A DNA stretch of 16,567 nucleotides from CAZEZY01 sp964516635 (GTDB lineage: Bacteria > Pseudomonadota > Gammaproteobacteria > Burkholderiales > Burkholderiaceae_C). Below the pieces are notes generated by a model. That model was not told the DNA's origin, made no database searches, and saw nothing but the letters and a program-made list of their open reading frames with translations. The stretch is taken from assembly GCA_964516635.1 (NCBI GenBank), contig CAZEZY010000048.1, forward strand, positions 1 to 16,567, in the 5' to 3' direction. This document shows positions 16,169 through 16,567 of the stretch, in pieces (the stretch's first letter is position 1; every line of letters starts with the position of its first letter). Position numbers and translations under genes: made by a program.

Positions 16169-16567
16169 ATGAAACTGCTCACCCCGACCCAAGCCCCCAG
16201 CCACACCGAAGGTGTGCTGGCCGTGGACAACACCGCCGACGTGCGGGCCCTGCCGCTGGACGGCATTCAGCGCATCGACCTGCATTTCCCCAAATTCACC
16301 GATGGCCGCGCCTTCAGCCAGGCCGTGGTCCTGCGCAAGCGCCTGGGCTTTCAGGGCGCCATCCGCGCCACCGGCGACGTGCTGATCGACCAACTCGTGC
16401 AGATGCAGCGTTGCGGCTTCAGCGAAGCCGTCCTGCGCAACGACCAGAACCTGACCCACGGCGAGCAACTGCTGCGCCATTTCAGCGGCTTCTACCAGGG
16501 CGATGTGCAACAGCCACGTCCCCTGTTTGCGCGTGCCCCGTGCACGCCTCGGTCCAAGCCCCCGAGG
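16169..16567 (+). CDS. DUF934 family protein (partial, runs off window)
   Basis: The open frame starts at ATG 16169 and has no stop before the window ends (133 codons). It contains the DUF934 core: IQRIDLHFPKFTDGRAFSQAVVLRKRLGF, IRATGDVLIDQLVQMQRCGF and HFSGFYQGDVQQPRPLF. The biochemical role of this family is unknown; its genes are almost always next to sulfite reductase genes, so a support role in sulfate assimilation is the usual inference. Family members normally end soon after the PRPLFAR motif, whereas this frame goes on for at least 13 more codons. The true stop may be just outside, or the C-terminus may be extended. It lies 58 bp after cysI, probably in the same operon, and has no clear Shine-Dalgarno. 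Confidence 0.88.
   Translation, partial: MKLLTPTQAPSHTEGVLAVDNTADVRALPLDGIQRIDLHFPKFTDGRAFSQAVVLRKRLGFQGAIRATGDVLIDQLVQMQRCGFSEAVLRNDQNLTHGEQLLRHFSGFYQGDVQQPRPLFARAPCTPRSKPPR

Noticed and set aside
14236..16266. Very long antisense open frame (676 codons) opposite cysI
   Set aside because: The translation is low-complexity (many V, A, H, Q, G), has no recognisable domain, and is explained by the strong G/C third-position bias of cysI. The cysI strand carries all catalytic motifs.

Overview
The window is a high-GC stretch of ordinary-looking chromosome from a betaproteobacterium, most likely order Burkholderiales and probably family Comamonadaceae. This rests on protein-level resemblance recognised by eye (FtsH N-terminus, YhbY, class I-type PhaC, MnmC with a Burkholderiales-type oxidoreductase half, cysI followed by a DUF934 gene) and on the rlmE-ftsH / yhbY arrangement. 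No database search was run. I see no mobile elements, CRISPR arrays, rRNA or tRNA genes.

Layout. 1-1675 (minus): the 5' part of ftsH (membrane AAA+ protease, running off the left edge) and rlmE (23S rRNA 2'-O-methyltransferase). 1693-4295 (plus): yhbY (ribosome assembly RNA-binding protein), divergent from rlmE with only 17 bp between start codons, then an M3 oligopeptidase (PrlC/OpdA type). 4309-5001 (minus): rpiA. 5118-7473 (plus): pyrD and a PPK2-type polyphosphate kinase gene. 7481-9907 (minus): a likely three-gene operon fpr - dsbB - FAD oxidoreductase (L-2-hydroxyglutarate oxidase-like). 10135-12273 (plus): yggX and an mnmC-type tRNA-modification gene. 12261-14117 (minus): phaC (polyhydroxyalkanoate synthase), overlapping the mnmC tail by 13 bp. 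14278-right edge (plus): cysI and a DUF934 gene, the start of an assimilatory sulfate-reduction operon.

How it works together. The left end couples ribosome maturation (RlmE, YhbY) with proteolysis (FtsH, oligopeptidase). A sigma-32-like promoter in front of ftsH fits the heat-shock control known for the E. coli counterpart. The middle carries central metabolism (RpiA, PyrD) and phosphate/energy storage (PPK2). The fpr-dsbB / yggX block concerns redox balance, disulfide formation and iron-sulfur protection. PhaC and CysI/DUF934 cover carbon storage and sulfur assimilation.

The best leads are regulatory or degenerative rather than a new system: an FNR-type and a Pho-box-like motif stacked upstream of ppk2; an MnmC whose methyltransferase half seems to have lost its key motifs while its FAD half is intact; -10-like hexamers placed exactly 6 nt before the ATG of yhbY, rlmE and phaC, suggesting leaderless or near-leaderless mRNAs; and two dyad-symmetric elements in the leaders of yggX and cysI. 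The genes are tightly packed: the largest intergenic gap is 227 bp (9908-10134), and no stretch over 300 bp lacks a gene.
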